From NCBI RefSeq assembly GCF_000720185.1, contig NZ_JOIY01000054.1:1-49371 (forward strand): 49,371 nt of DNA. The letters run 5' to 3'. Both the position numbers and the translations under genes were made by a program. This document shows positions 1 through 8,236 of this stretch, in pieces (within the stretch, counting starts at the first letter, position 1; every line of letters starts with the position of its first letter). This DNA comes from Streptomyces sp. NRRL S-340. GTDB taxonomy: Bacteria > Actinomycetota > Actinomycetes > Streptomycetales > Streptomycetaceae. The notes under the pieces were generated by a model that saw only the letters and a program-made list of their open reading frames with translations, ran no database searches and had not been told where the DNA came from.

Positions 1-64
1 AGCAGAAGACGGCATACGAGATGCTCAGGAGTCTCGTGGGCTCGGAGATGTGTATAAGAGACAG
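1..64. other. Illumina Nextera i7 adapter (sequencing artefact)
   Basis: Bases 1-22 match the P7 flow-cell primer lacking its first bases. Bases 23-30 (GCTCAGGA) are an 8-nt index slot; the reverse complement TCCTGAGC is the Nextera N704 index as I remember it. Bases 31-64 are the Nextera read-2 transposase adapter, ending in the 19-bp mosaic end AGATGTGTATAAGAGACAG. None of this is genomic. It marks an untrimmed contig end and adds a false tail to the minus-strand reading frame that runs into it. Confidence 0.98.
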
Positions 65-3000
65 GGTGCGTCCTGCCCGGGGGCCCGCTGCGAGGTGAGA
101 CGGGCGACGGGCAGGGGGCGGGGGATCGCGTCGGCGGGGACGGAGGGCGTCGGTGCGGATGCGGGCGTGGACGGGGTGGGTGGGGCGGGCGGGCTCGGCT
201 GCTGGAGGCTGCGCTGCACGGTGGGCGGGAGCGGCACGGGGAGCGCGGCCGGGAGCGAGGACCGCACCGGGGCCCCGGCTGCGGGAGCGGCGGACCGCGG
301 GGATGCGGTGGCCACCGGCCCGGCGTCGGTGGGCGGCGTGCTCAGGGGTGCACCCACCGGGGAGCGGCGCGCCGGGGCGGCCGGGGCCGCCGCCGGGCCC
401 GTGGCGGCGGGGCGGAGCTGGACAGCGGGGGTGGTGGTGCCGGTGGGCGAGGGGGCCGGCGACGGTGCCGGTGCCGGTGCCGAGGGCGGATTCTGCTCCG
501 GCGCCGGTACGGGTGCGGCTGCGGAGGGGGCGGGAGGCGTCGCGGTGGCCGGGGGCGCGGGCGGGGTCGGTGCCGCGGGGCCTGCCGGAGGGTTCGTCCC
601 GGCCGCCGGGGCCGCCGGGACGGCGGGGCGTGAGGAGACCGGGGCGCCGAGACCGGGGCGGCGCGCACGGCCGACGGGTGCGGCTGCCGGGCGCGGGGTG
701 GCGGACGCGGCGCGCTGCACGGGTGCGGCTGTGGGTGTGGATGCGGGTGCGGGCGCGGCCGTGGTCGGGTGGGCGGGCGAGGATGAGGGGGCCGGGCTCG
801 CCGGGCTCCCGGCGGCGCGCTGCACGGGGGCGCCGAGGGCGGGCGTGAAGGGCGCGGCGGGCGCGGCGGAGGAGACCGTACGGCTGCTGTCGGACGCCGC
901 TCGGCGCTGTACCGCGCCCTGCGTACCACCGGAGACGGGTGCGCTGGAGGCCCGTGCGCCGGACGCCGACCCGGATCCCGTACCCGAACCAGGGCCCGGT
1001 GCGAAGGCCCCGGCCGGGGAGGACGAAGAAGAGGGCGCGGACGAGGAGGCGGTGGGCGGCGCGGACGCCGTGGGAGAAGAAGAAGGAGAGGGAGAAGGAG
1101 AAGGGGCAGCCGGGGAGCCGGTAGGAGCGGTGGCCGGGCGGGACGCCCTGGCGGAACGCTGGACCGGTGCCGGTGCCGGTGCCGGTGCCGCCGCCGGGCC
1201 CGCACCCGAGCCGGAGCTGGGGGGCACGACCGACGAAGAGGCCGAAGCCGAAGCGGGCGGAGAGGCCGGGGCCGAAGCGGAGGGAGAGGCCGTGCTCGGG
1301 GCCGAAGCCGAAGCCGAAGCAGGTGCGGCAGCCGAAGCAGGTGCGGCAGCCGATGCTGAAGTGACTGCCGCAGCCGGGGCCGAAGTCGGGGCCGAAGTCG
1401 GGGTGGTGGCCGGGCCGGTGACCGGCGTCCGGCCCGGCGCCGTGGCCGACCGGGAGACCGCGGTCCCCGGCGGGACCGGTGCCGACGGGGAGACCGGGCC
1501 CGCCGCCGGGCCGGACGCCGGTCCCGTGGCCGGACGGGCCGCCGGGCCGGGCGCGGGGGCCTTGGCCGGGGCGGGAGCCGCGGCCGCACGCTGCACCGGA
1601 CGTGACGAGGAGGCCGGCCCGGGAGCCGTACCGGCGGCCGCCGGGCTCGCGGCGGAGGCCGCGGGCGTTCCCGTGGTCCGGCTCGGCGGGACGGCAGGGG
1701 CCGCGCCTGCCGCCGTCGCCGTGGTCCTGCTCGGCGGAGGGGTGACGGGGGTGCCCGGTGCGGCCGTCGCCGGTGAGCCGCCGGACGGCACGCTCCCGCC
1801 GGGCCGCGTCGCCGCCGGGGCGGCGGGGACACCCGAAGACGTGTCGGTGCCGCCCGGCCGCGGAGCACCGTCCGCGCTCACCGACCGCTGGACGGCCGGT
1901 ACCGCCGGGGCACCCGGCGTCGTGCGCTCGGCGCGGGGAGCGGCGGCGGGTGCCGCCGCCGTCGCGGCGGCGCGGACCGGAGCCGCAGGACCGGTGGGAC
2001 CCGTCGGTTCCGCGGTCCCCGCCACGGCGGCCGTGGCGTTGGCACCCGCGCCGCCTTCCTGGCCGCCCTGGACCGCGGGCGCCGGCGCGGGTGTGTCCGC
2101 CGTACCGCCCCTGCCACCGGAGGCGGTCCCGGCGGGTGCTTTCTGAACGGCCGGTGCCTTCTGCGCGGCGGGTGCGTCACCGGCCGGGGCCGTCGCGATC
2201 CGCGGGGCCACGGGAAGCGAGCGCCGCTGCACGGCCGGTGCCCCTCGCCGGGCATGCGTGAGCGACCCCGGACGCGACGGCGCACCCGGCGCGACGGGAG
2301 TCAGCCGGGGGCCGGACACGGGCAGCGGCGCGACCGCGGCCCCGGGCGACGGCGGCTGGGGCGTCACCACGGGGATGCCCGGCGACGAGGACGTTCCGGC
2401 GGCCCCCTGCCCGGCGGCCCCCGTTGCCGCCACTGATGTCGATGCCGACGCCGACGCGGAGGCGGCGCCCGCCGCCGACCGCTGTACCGGGGGAGTGCTC
2501 ACCGGCGCGGCGGACGGACCGGAGCGAGCGGGAGCGGCTCCGGCGGAGGTCGCACCGGTCGGCGCGGTGGTGTCCGTACGCGGATCGGCACCCCCGCCCG
2601 GTGCCGCCCCTGCGTCCGGCCCCGCAACGGACCCCGCCGCGCCCGCACGCTGCACCACAGGTGTCGCGGCAGCCGAAGCAGCCCGCCCGGGCACGACCGG
2701 TGAGGCCGGTGAGGCCGGCGAGGACGGGGACGAGGACGCGGGCAGGCCGGACGCGGACGTGCGAGGCGCGGGCGCCGGTGTCCCGGTGCCGGCGGGTCCC
2801 GACGGCGGTACGGGCCGTACCGGTCCGGCCGGCGCGGAAGTGCCGGTGCGTGCGGCGGGCGTGGCGGTACGGCGGGCACCCGGTCCGCCGCCCGTGCCCC
2901 GGCCCGGCGTGCCACCCGCCCCGCCCGGCAGCCGCGGCGGGATGAACCGCAGCGGCACCGCGGGCGCCCGCTGGACCACCGGCTCCTGGCCCGCGGCGGC

Positions 3001-3435
3001 CGCCGCGGGCAGGGCGGCGGCGGGCCGCTCCAGGCCCGTGACCGGACGGGCGGTGCCCTGGTGGACCGCGCCGCCGAGCACCGTGCTCGACCGGCCGTCC
3101 AGCACCGCGTGGGAGGCCGAGGCCGCGAACGACGGGTTCTGCCACGTGGGCAGCCGCCCGCCGAACGCGGAGTCGGCGACACCGCCCGGGGCGGGCGCGA
3201 GGGCACGCTGGATCGGCGGCAGCGCCGTCCAGGCCGGCGCCACCGCCGCGGGCGTGGCCGGAGCGGCGGACGGGGAGCCGTCCGGGCCCCCGTCCGCACC
3301 GTCCGTGACGCCCGCCGCTTGCACCGTCTCAGCGGCGCGCGCGTCGGTCACGGCACCGCCCGCCGTCGCGCCGCGCGGAGCGGAACCCCGTCTGCGGGCA
3401 CGGTCGCGCGGGTCCAGCCGGTCCAGGAATCCCAC
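65..3435 (-). CDS. Pro/Ala/Ser-rich CIS-associated protein with VQR repeats, 3' end missing
   Basis: The GTG start at 3435 lies 3 bases after the stop of the upstream small CIS gene, so this is the next gene of the sheath/tube operon. About 1115 residues are genomic; the frame then runs into the adapter, giving the artefactual ending LLYTSPSPRDS, so the true C-terminus is unknown. The N-terminus (MGFLDRLDPRDRARRRG) is basic. The rest is low-complexity Pro/Ala/Ser/Thr/Gly, punctuated by at least eleven exact VQR tripeptides plus IQR, VQK, VQG and VQL variants, often within P-[AV]-V-Q-R-[AS]. There is no recognisable fold, signal peptide or membrane segment. Such VQR-studded linkers are familiar to me from actinobacterial proteins ending in a DUF4157 toxin-leader-like domain near CIS loci, but no such domain is visible before the contig end. 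A structural or cargo role is inference. The antisense strand is also open for a long way, which is a composition effect. Confidence 0.75.
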
Positions 3436-3438
3436 AGC

Positions 3439-3597
3439 TCAGCCCTCCGCCCCGGCCCGCGTCACCAAGGACGCGATGGCCTCCGTGTAACGGCGGCGGT
3501 CGTGGTGTTCCAGGTCCAGGATCTCCTCCAGGCTCCAGTGGAAGTGGTAGGCCACGTACGCGATCTCCTCCTGCAGCCGGTCGGTCGCGTACGTCAC
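3439..3597 (-). CDS. Small CIS tail/baseplate-associated protein (DUF6760-like)
   Basis: A 52-residue protein. The GTG start at 3597 overlaps the preceding gene's TGA as GTGA, indicating translational coupling; the frame is open further upstream but that would lie inside the preceding gene. The sequence is acidic and helical, with YATDRLQEEIAYVAYHFHW followed by SLEEILDLEHHDRR. Very short proteins with this tyrosine/histidine-rich helix and SLEEILDLEH motif sit directly after the tube and T4-baseplate-like genes in many contractile injection loci; the DUF6760 family name is from memory. The precise role in assembly is not known to me. Confidence 0.8.
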   Translation of the reverse strand: MTYATDRLQEEIAYVAYHFHWSLEEILDLEHHDRRRYTEAIASLVTRAGAEG

Positions 3598-4115
3598 GAT
3601 TCCCCCAGGCGGCTCCCGCCGAGTTCCACTTCGAAGGGTTCCGAGCAGTGCGGGCACCGGACGGCGGCGCGGGTGTGGCCCTCGGCGTTGATCTGCCGGT
3701 AGAAGTCCTGCAGGAACGCCAGGTCCGAGGCGAACATGTTCTCCACGATGCCGTCGTGGACCAGCGGCAGCGTGCCGAGCCGGGTGATGACCCGGCCCAG
3801 CAGGACCACCGACAGGTACGCCGGGTTCTCCTGCACCCGCACGTCCCGCAGCGGGACGAGTTCGTCCCGTGCCGTCGACAGCCGCATCGTGCCGTCCCGG
3901 TGGACGGTACCCGACTCGTCGACGTAGCCGCGGGGCAGCTGGAAGGGGAACTCGGTACGCAGCACCTCCTGTTGGAGGGGCTGCTGCACCGCCGGCTGCG
4001 GTGCGGCGGACTGCTGCGCCGGCGGTGCCTGCTCTCCGGTCTCCGGGGCGGGCTCCGCCGCGTCCTGGCCGGCGTACGCGACGGCGCCGCCGGCCCGGCC
4101 GGCCGTACGCCGCAT
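3594..4115 (-). CDS. T4-baseplate-like CIS assembly protein
   Basis: A 173-residue protein. ATG at 4115 shares one base with the tube gene's TAA (TAATG), so it is translationally coupled to the tube; a longer upstream frame is only the shadow of the tube gene. Residues 1 to about 55 are an Ala/Pro/Gln-rich disordered arm. The folded part begins near EFPFQLPRGYVDESGTVHRD, continues through MRLSTARDELVPLRD and AYLSVVLLGRVITRLGTL, and ends with a single CPHC motif. This layout matches the phage T4-type baseplate protein family (PF12322-like, from memory) found next to tubes in contractile systems. With only two cysteines, one protein cannot form a four-Cys zinc site alone; histidines or a dimer could supply the other ligands (inference). 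Confidence 0.8.
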   Translation of the reverse strand: MRRTAGRAGGAVAYAGQDAAEPAPETGEQAPPAQQSAAPQPAVQQPLQQEVLRTEFPFQLPRGYVDESGTVHRDGTMRLSTARDELVPLRDVRVQENPAYLSVVLLGRVITRLGTLPLVHDGIVENMFASDLAFLQDFYRQINAEGHTRAAVRCPHCSEPFEVELGGSRLGES

Positions 4116-4558
4116 TACTCGATGACCAGTTCTTCGAACGCGATCGTCACGGTCTCGGTCAGCGCGGCGGCCTCGCCCGCCTTGACCGTGCTCGCGTCGA
4201 TCTTGCTGCACCAGGCGTTGCGCAGGTGGTAGCGCTTCACCGGGTTGTTCTGGAAGTCCATCATGATGATGGACGCGTTCTTGCGGGCCGTGGTCATCTG
4301 CCCGCTGATGGACTGGTTGATCCACTGGGTGAACGACGCCGACTGGGTCATGCCGCGCACGACCGTGCAGGTGCCGTTCTTCTTCACGCCCGGCAGGTTC
4401 TTGACGACGTTCTGGCCGCCCGGGGTGTTCTGCTGGTACGTGATGACGTCCTGCTCGATGCTCAGACCGCTGACCTCGGCCAGGTACTCGACCATGACGC
4501 CGTCGATCTGCAGGCCGAAATTGTGTGAGGTGAGGGCGTCACCCGGCTGGAGACTCAT
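4115..4558 (-). CDS. cis1: CIS inner tube protein (Cis1)
   Basis: A 147-residue member of the gp19-like phage tail tube family. The N-terminal MSLQPGDALTSHNFGLQIDG leads into the strand that recognises 'GLSIEQDVI', followed by a conserved GxxxVVKNLPG-type segment and the hydrophobic MTTARKNASIIMMDFQ strand. The C-terminus TVTIAFEELVIE is the closing strand typical of tube subunits. Hexamers of this protein stack to form the rigid tube expelled on sheath contraction. ATG at 4558 is preceded by GAAGGA. It lies 64 bases downstream of the sheath gene in the same direction, and its stop overlaps the next start. Length and order (sheath then tube) fit Streptomyces CIS loci. Confidence 0.93.
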   Translation of the reverse strand: MSLQPGDALTSHNFGLQIDGVMVEYLAEVSGLSIEQDVITYQQNTPGGQNVVKNLPGVKKNGTCTVVRGMTQSASFTQWINQSISGQMTTARKNASIIMMDFQNNPVKRYHLRNAWCSKIDASTVKAGEAAALTETVTIAFEELVIE

Positions 4559-4622
4559 GTGTTCGCTGTCCTTCTCGAAGACCTAGCTGGGGGGAAGAGG
4601 AGCCGAGGGGCGGGCGCGGGGC

Positions 4623-6233
4623 CTACTCCTCCAGCTCGCCGCTGCCGCTGGAGAACTGGGCCAGCCGGAAGATCACGAACTCGGCCGGCTTGACCGGCGC
4701 GATGCCGATCTCGCAGACGACCCGGCCGACGTCGACCGACTCCGGCGGGTTGGTCTCCTCGTCACACTTGACGTAGTACGCCTCTTCGGGCCGCTGGCCG
4801 AACAGGGCGCCGCTGCGCCACTCGTTGACCAGGAACGCGGAGATGTTGCGCCGGATACGGGCCCACAGGGCGTGGTCGTTCGGCTCGAACACCGTCCACT
4901 GGGTGCCGATGAGGATGGACTCCTCGAGGTAGTTGAAGTACCGGCGGATGTTCAGGTAGCGCCAGGCCGGGTCGGAGGAGAGGGTGCGGGCACCCCAGAT
5001 GCGGATGCCGCGGCCCGGGAAGGCGCGGATGCAGTTGACGCCGATCGGGTTGAGCAGGTCCTGCTCGCCGCGGGTGATCTGGTTCTCCAGGTCGATCGCG
5101 CCGCGCACGACCTCGTTGGCGGGCGCCTTGTGGACGCCGCGCTCGGCGTCGTTGCGGGCCCACACGCCGGCGACGTGGCCGCTCGGCGGGATCAGCCGGC
5201 TCTGGCCGCTGCTCGGGTCGAACGTCTTGATCCAGGGGTAGTACAGGGCGGCGTACTTGGAGTCGTAGCCGGCCGTCTCCTGGCGCCAGACCCGGATCTG
5301 CTGGGCGTTCAGGCCCGGCGGCGGGTCGATGACGGCGACCCGGTCGCCCATCAGTTCGCAGTGCGCGATCAGACCGAGCTGGACCGCCTTGACGGCCTCC
5401 AGGTCGATCGCGCCGCGCTGGTAGGCGGCCATCAGGTCGGGGACGGCGACCATGGAGACCTCGTCGACGGCCTCCAGGCCGCCGAAGCCGGTGCGGTCCG
5501 CGGAGTCGCCGAGGTACTCGGCCGGGCCGGGGTGCCGGTCGGGCGCCGCTTCCTGGGCCGGCGGCGTGGCGGGGACCGCGACGGGAGCCGGGGCCGGCAG
5601 GGCCAGCGTCTGGTTCTCCGGGCGGGCCAGCTGCGCGGCCGGTACGGCCTCGGTCACGGTGATGAGCTTCGAGCGCTCCTTCACCTGCGTGACGACGTAG
5701 TTGCGGCCGCCCTTCTTGGCGGTGACGTCGAAGGTCTCGACGGCCTTGTCACCGTCCTTGACGACCAGCTTGAACCGCTCGGCGGGGCCCTCGCCCTCCG
5801 GGTCGGCGACCTCGACGCTCAGCCCGCCCTTGGCGTTGGCGATGGCGGTCACCGTGAACGTGCCGAGCTGGCGCGGCTCACCGGCAGGAAGCGCGGCCGG
5901 GGCGGCGGAACCGCTCACCGCGGCGGGCGCCGAGGAGGCGCGGCCCACCGCGCCGTCGGAGCCCTCGGCGGCGCCGCCCACACGGACGACGTAGGCGGCC
6001 GTGCCGCCGTTCTGGAAGAACCCGTACACCGAGTGGGCCAGGTAGTACCCGTCGGTGAACTCACCGAAGGCCGACACGTACTGGCTCCAGTTGGTCACCA
6101 GGGTCGGCTCGTTGAGCGGCCCGGCCGGGGCCAGGCCCACGAAGGCCGCCACCGAGGTGCCGACGCCCTCGATCGGGCGCGAACCGCTGGCCACCTCCTC
6201 GACGTAGACGCCGGGCGACAGGTAGGACGGCAT
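4623..6233 (-). CDS. cis2: CIS contractile sheath protein (Cis2)
   Basis: A 536-residue sheath subunit. The start MPSYLSPGVYVEEVASGSRP is the diagnostic N-terminal strand of contractile sheaths, and the frame open upstream is spurious: ATG at 6233 is preceded by GAGGAGAG. The N-terminal domain contains 'VAAFVGLAPAGP' and 'AYVVRV'. A variable insert of about 200 residues, rich in Ala/Pro near its end, follows. The conserved C-terminal half contains LMGDRVAVIDPPPG, YAALYYPWIKTFDP, SGHVAGVWARND, the LNPIGVNCIRAFPGRGIRIWGARTL block and a closing AEFVIFRLAQFSSGSGELEE. Sheath subunits wrap the tube and shorten to drive injection. It is the first gene of a block reading through tube and small tail genes, and is divergent from the lectin-bearing membrane protein. 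Confidence 0.95.
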   Translation of the reverse strand: MPSYLSPGVYVEEVASGSRPIEGVGTSVAAFVGLAPAGPLNEPTLVTNWSQYVSAFGEFTDGYYLAHSVYGFFQNGGTAAYVVRVGGAAEGSDGAVGRASSAPAAVSGSAAPAALPAGEPRQLGTFTVTAIANAKGGLSVEVADPEGEGPAERFKLVVKDGDKAVETFDVTAKKGGRNYVVTQVKERSKLITVTEAVPAAQLARPENQTLALPAPAPVAVPATPPAQEAAPDRHPGPAEYLGDSADRTGFGGLEAVDEVSMVAVPDLMAAYQRGAIDLEAVKAVQLGLIAHCELMGDRVAVIDPPPGLNAQQIRVWRQETAGYDSKYAALYYPWIKTFDPSSGQSRLIPPSGHVAGVWARNDAERGVHKAPANEVVRGAIDLENQITRGEQDLLNPIGVNCIRAFPGRGIRIWGARTLSSDPAWRYLNIRRYFNYLEESILIGTQWTVFEPNDHALWARIRRNISAFLVNEWRSGALFGQRPEEAYYVKCDEETNPPESVDVGRVVCEIGIAPVKPAEFVIFRLAQFSSGSGELEE

Positions 6234-6685
6234 GCTCTGCTCTCCTCGGGGTACGAGACAGGAACGGAGTCCACCCTCACGCGCGAAGCGCGTCGTTCGA
6301 AACGTCCTGCGGTACCTCTTCGCGGGCACGCCGGTTGCCCTGACGGGCAGTCCGGCCGGCCCCGCTGCCCGTGCGGCCGGCCCCGCTGCCCGCGTGACTG
6401 CCCCCATGTCCCTTCCGCCCGCCCGCGCGCGCGGACGACGCTGGTGTCCGTCGTCATTCTCCCGCCCGCCGCGCCCTCCGGGCGGGCGGTCCGGGGACGG
6501 CGACAGGATCTGGTGCCGCCGGCAGCGGAGGGGAGCGCGGTGCGCGTACGGGAAGTGGGACGCGACGACGCAGCGGACGGCCGGGACGGCGCCCGCCGGG
6601 GCGCGCCACCGGCAGCCGTGCCGTCCGCAGCCGGCGGCCTCGCCGAGTACCACGCCACGAAGACCCCGGAGCAGTGACCTGACAG
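6234..6685. promoter_or_regulatory. Divergent intergenic region between sheath and membrane-lectin genes
   Basis: 452 bases without a credible gene, lying between two divergent starts, so both promoters must be here. Visible structure includes a perfect 19-bp direct repeat (CGGCCGGCCCCGCTGCCCG) at 6353-6371 and 6374-6392, a CGTTCGAAACG near-palindrome around 6291-6301, and GC-rich inverted repeats near 6430-6500. I could not assign -10/-35 boxes with confidence. Confidence 0.5.
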
Positions 6686-8137
6686 ATGAGCCTTTGGACC
6701 TCTCTGGAACCCTCCTCCGCGACCGTCGACCCGGGGGGCAGCACCCGCGTGCGGCTGCGGCTGCGCAACACCGGTGACGTCGTCGACGAGTACCGTTTCG
6801 AACCCGTCGGGGACATCGCGCCCTGGACGGTCGTGGAACCGCAGACGCTGCGGCTCTACCCGGGGACGACAGGGACGGTGGAGCTGACCTTCTCCCCGCC
6901 CCGCACACCCGACGCCACCGCGGGACCGAACCCGTACGCGGTCCGCATCATCCCCACCGAGCACCCCGAGGCCGTCACCGTCCCCGAGGGCAATCTCACC
7001 ATCACGCCCTTCACCGAGATCCGGGCCGAACTCGTCCCGCCCGTCGTCAAGGGCCGTTTCCGCGGGCGCCCCCGTCTCGCGGTCGACAACCTCGGCAACA
7101 CCAAGGTCACCGCCTCCCTCAGCGGCAGCGACAACGGCGACCAGCTCTCCTACGACCTGCACCCGAGCAACGTGCAGATCGAGCCGGGGCGGGCCGCCTT
7201 CGTCAAGGCCACCCTCAAGCCACGGAAGATCATCTGGTTCGGGTCCAAGGAGCAGCGGCCCTACACCCTCGCCGTCCAGCGTTCCGGCACGAACCCGCAG
7301 CCGGTCGAGGGCACGTACGTGCAGCGCGGCTTCCTGCCCCGCTGGCTCGCCACCTTCTTCGGCGTGCTGCTGGCCCTGTCCATCACCTTCGCGATGCTCT
7401 GGATCGCCTACAAGCCCCGGTTCGGCACCGGGGCCAACGAGAAGGTCGCCGAGGCGGGCACCACGCTCGCACCGTCGCCGAGTGCGAGCCCGGCCCTGTC
7501 GGCGGCGCCGCCGCCCCCGGCCCCCGAGCAGCCGCAGCAGCCCGCGGCGCCGCCGCAGAACACCGAAGAGGCCAAGGGCGGCGGCGGTGGCGGTGGTGGC
7601 GGCGGTGGTGGCGGTGGCGGCAACCAGAAGAAGAAGCCCAAGCCGGTGGTCCCCGCCCAGAACGTGGTGCTGCGCAACACCACCACCAAGAAGTGCGCGG
7701 ACATCCCGGGCTACGACAAGGGCACGTCGGCCGGTCCGGTGCGCGAGTACACCTGCGACGGGACCTCGCACGACAACCAGTTGTGGGACCTGGAGGTGAA
7801 GTACCCCAAGGGCGGCCCCGGCAGCGCCCCGCTCTTCCAGATCCGCAACGTCAAGGACCAGTTCTGCATGGACCTGACCGGCTACGACTCGGCCCCTGTG
7901 CGGTCCCAGATCATGGAGTACCCGTGCGCCGGCACCACGCACGACAACCAGCTGTGGTGGGTGGACAAGCAGGCGAGCGGCGCCTACTGGATCCGCAACT
8001 TCGCCAGCAACAACCTGTGCCTCGACGTGGCGGGCGACAGCGACGGCGTCAACGACACCAACCTCACGCTCTACTACTGCACCACGACCGACGACCAGGA
8101 GTGGCAGATCATCCCGCAGAAGAAGGACGGCGAGTGA
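6686..8137 (+). CDS. CIS-linked membrane protein with C-terminal ricin-type lectin domain
   Basis: A 483-residue protein in four parts. Residues 1 to about 210 form two beta-sandwich-like segments; the first (TSLEPSSATVDPGGSTRV, ...PGTTGTVELTFSPP) resembles Ig-like NEW3-type domains. Residues 220-242 are one strong transmembrane helix (WLATFFGVLLALSITFAMLW). Residues 250-320 are a Pro/Ala linker with a run of 15 glycines and then lysines. Residues 324-478 are a ricin-B-like lectin with repeated QLW/QEW motifs (365-367, 422-424, 471-473) and paired cysteines. There is no N-terminal signal peptide. Which half faces outward is not decided by the charges. The equivalent Streptomyces gene is often labelled 'hydrolytic protein', but I see no catalytic motif. 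It may correspond to CisA, a membrane protein reported to tether the Streptomyces CIS to the membrane; that link is inference from architecture and position. Confidence 0.8.
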   Translation: MSLWTSLEPSSATVDPGGSTRVRLRLRNTGDVVDEYRFEPVGDIAPWTVVEPQTLRLYPGTTGTVELTFSPPRTPDATAGPNPYAVRIIPTEHPEAVTVPEGNLTITPFTEIRAELVPPVVKGRFRGRPRLAVDNLGNTKVTASLSGSDNGDQLSYDLHPSNVQIEPGRAAFVKATLKPRKIIWFGSKEQRPYTLAVQRSGTNPQPVEGTYVQRGFLPRWLATFFGVLLALSITFAMLWIAYKPRFGTGANEKVAEAGTTLAPSPSASPALSAAPPPPAPEQPQQPAAPPQNTEEAKGGGGGGGGGGGGGGGNQKKKPKPVVPAQNVVLRNTTTKKCADIPGYDKGTSAGPVREYTCDGTSHDNQLWDLEVKYPKGGPGSAPLFQIRNVKDQFCMDLTGYDSAPVRSQIMEYPCAGTTHDNQLWWVDKQASGAYWIRNFASNNLCLDVAGDSDGVNDTNLTLYYCTTTDDQEWQIIPQKKDGE

Positions 8138-8175
8138 GGATCGTGCCGGCCGGGAGATAGCCGCGAAGACGCGGA

Positions 8176-8227
8176 GAGCGGGAAGGGGGGTGGGTGGCCC
8201 GCGGGCCACCCACCCCCCTTCCCGCTC
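8176..8227. terminator. Perfect 52-bp palindrome, bidirectional terminator
   Basis: Arms 8176-8201 and 8202-8227 are exactly complementary with no unpaired loop bases. The palindrome lies between the stops of two convergent genes (8137 plus strand, 8237 minus strand), so RNA from either side folds into the same very stable hairpin. No U-tract follows, as is common for Streptomyces terminators. Confidence 0.9.
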
Positions 8228-8236
8228 CGTCTCCCG

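Noticed and set aside
50..2146. Long plus-strand open frame (698 codons) rich in Gly/Ala
   Set aside because: It begins in the adapter and is the antisense shadow of the Pro/Ala/Ser-rich minus-strand CIS gene; no ribosome binding site and no domains.
6095..8209. Minus-strand 704-codon open frame across the lectin gene
   Set aside because: It is antisense to the recognisable membrane-lectin protein and joins unrelated stretches, including sheath coding DNA in the wrong frame.
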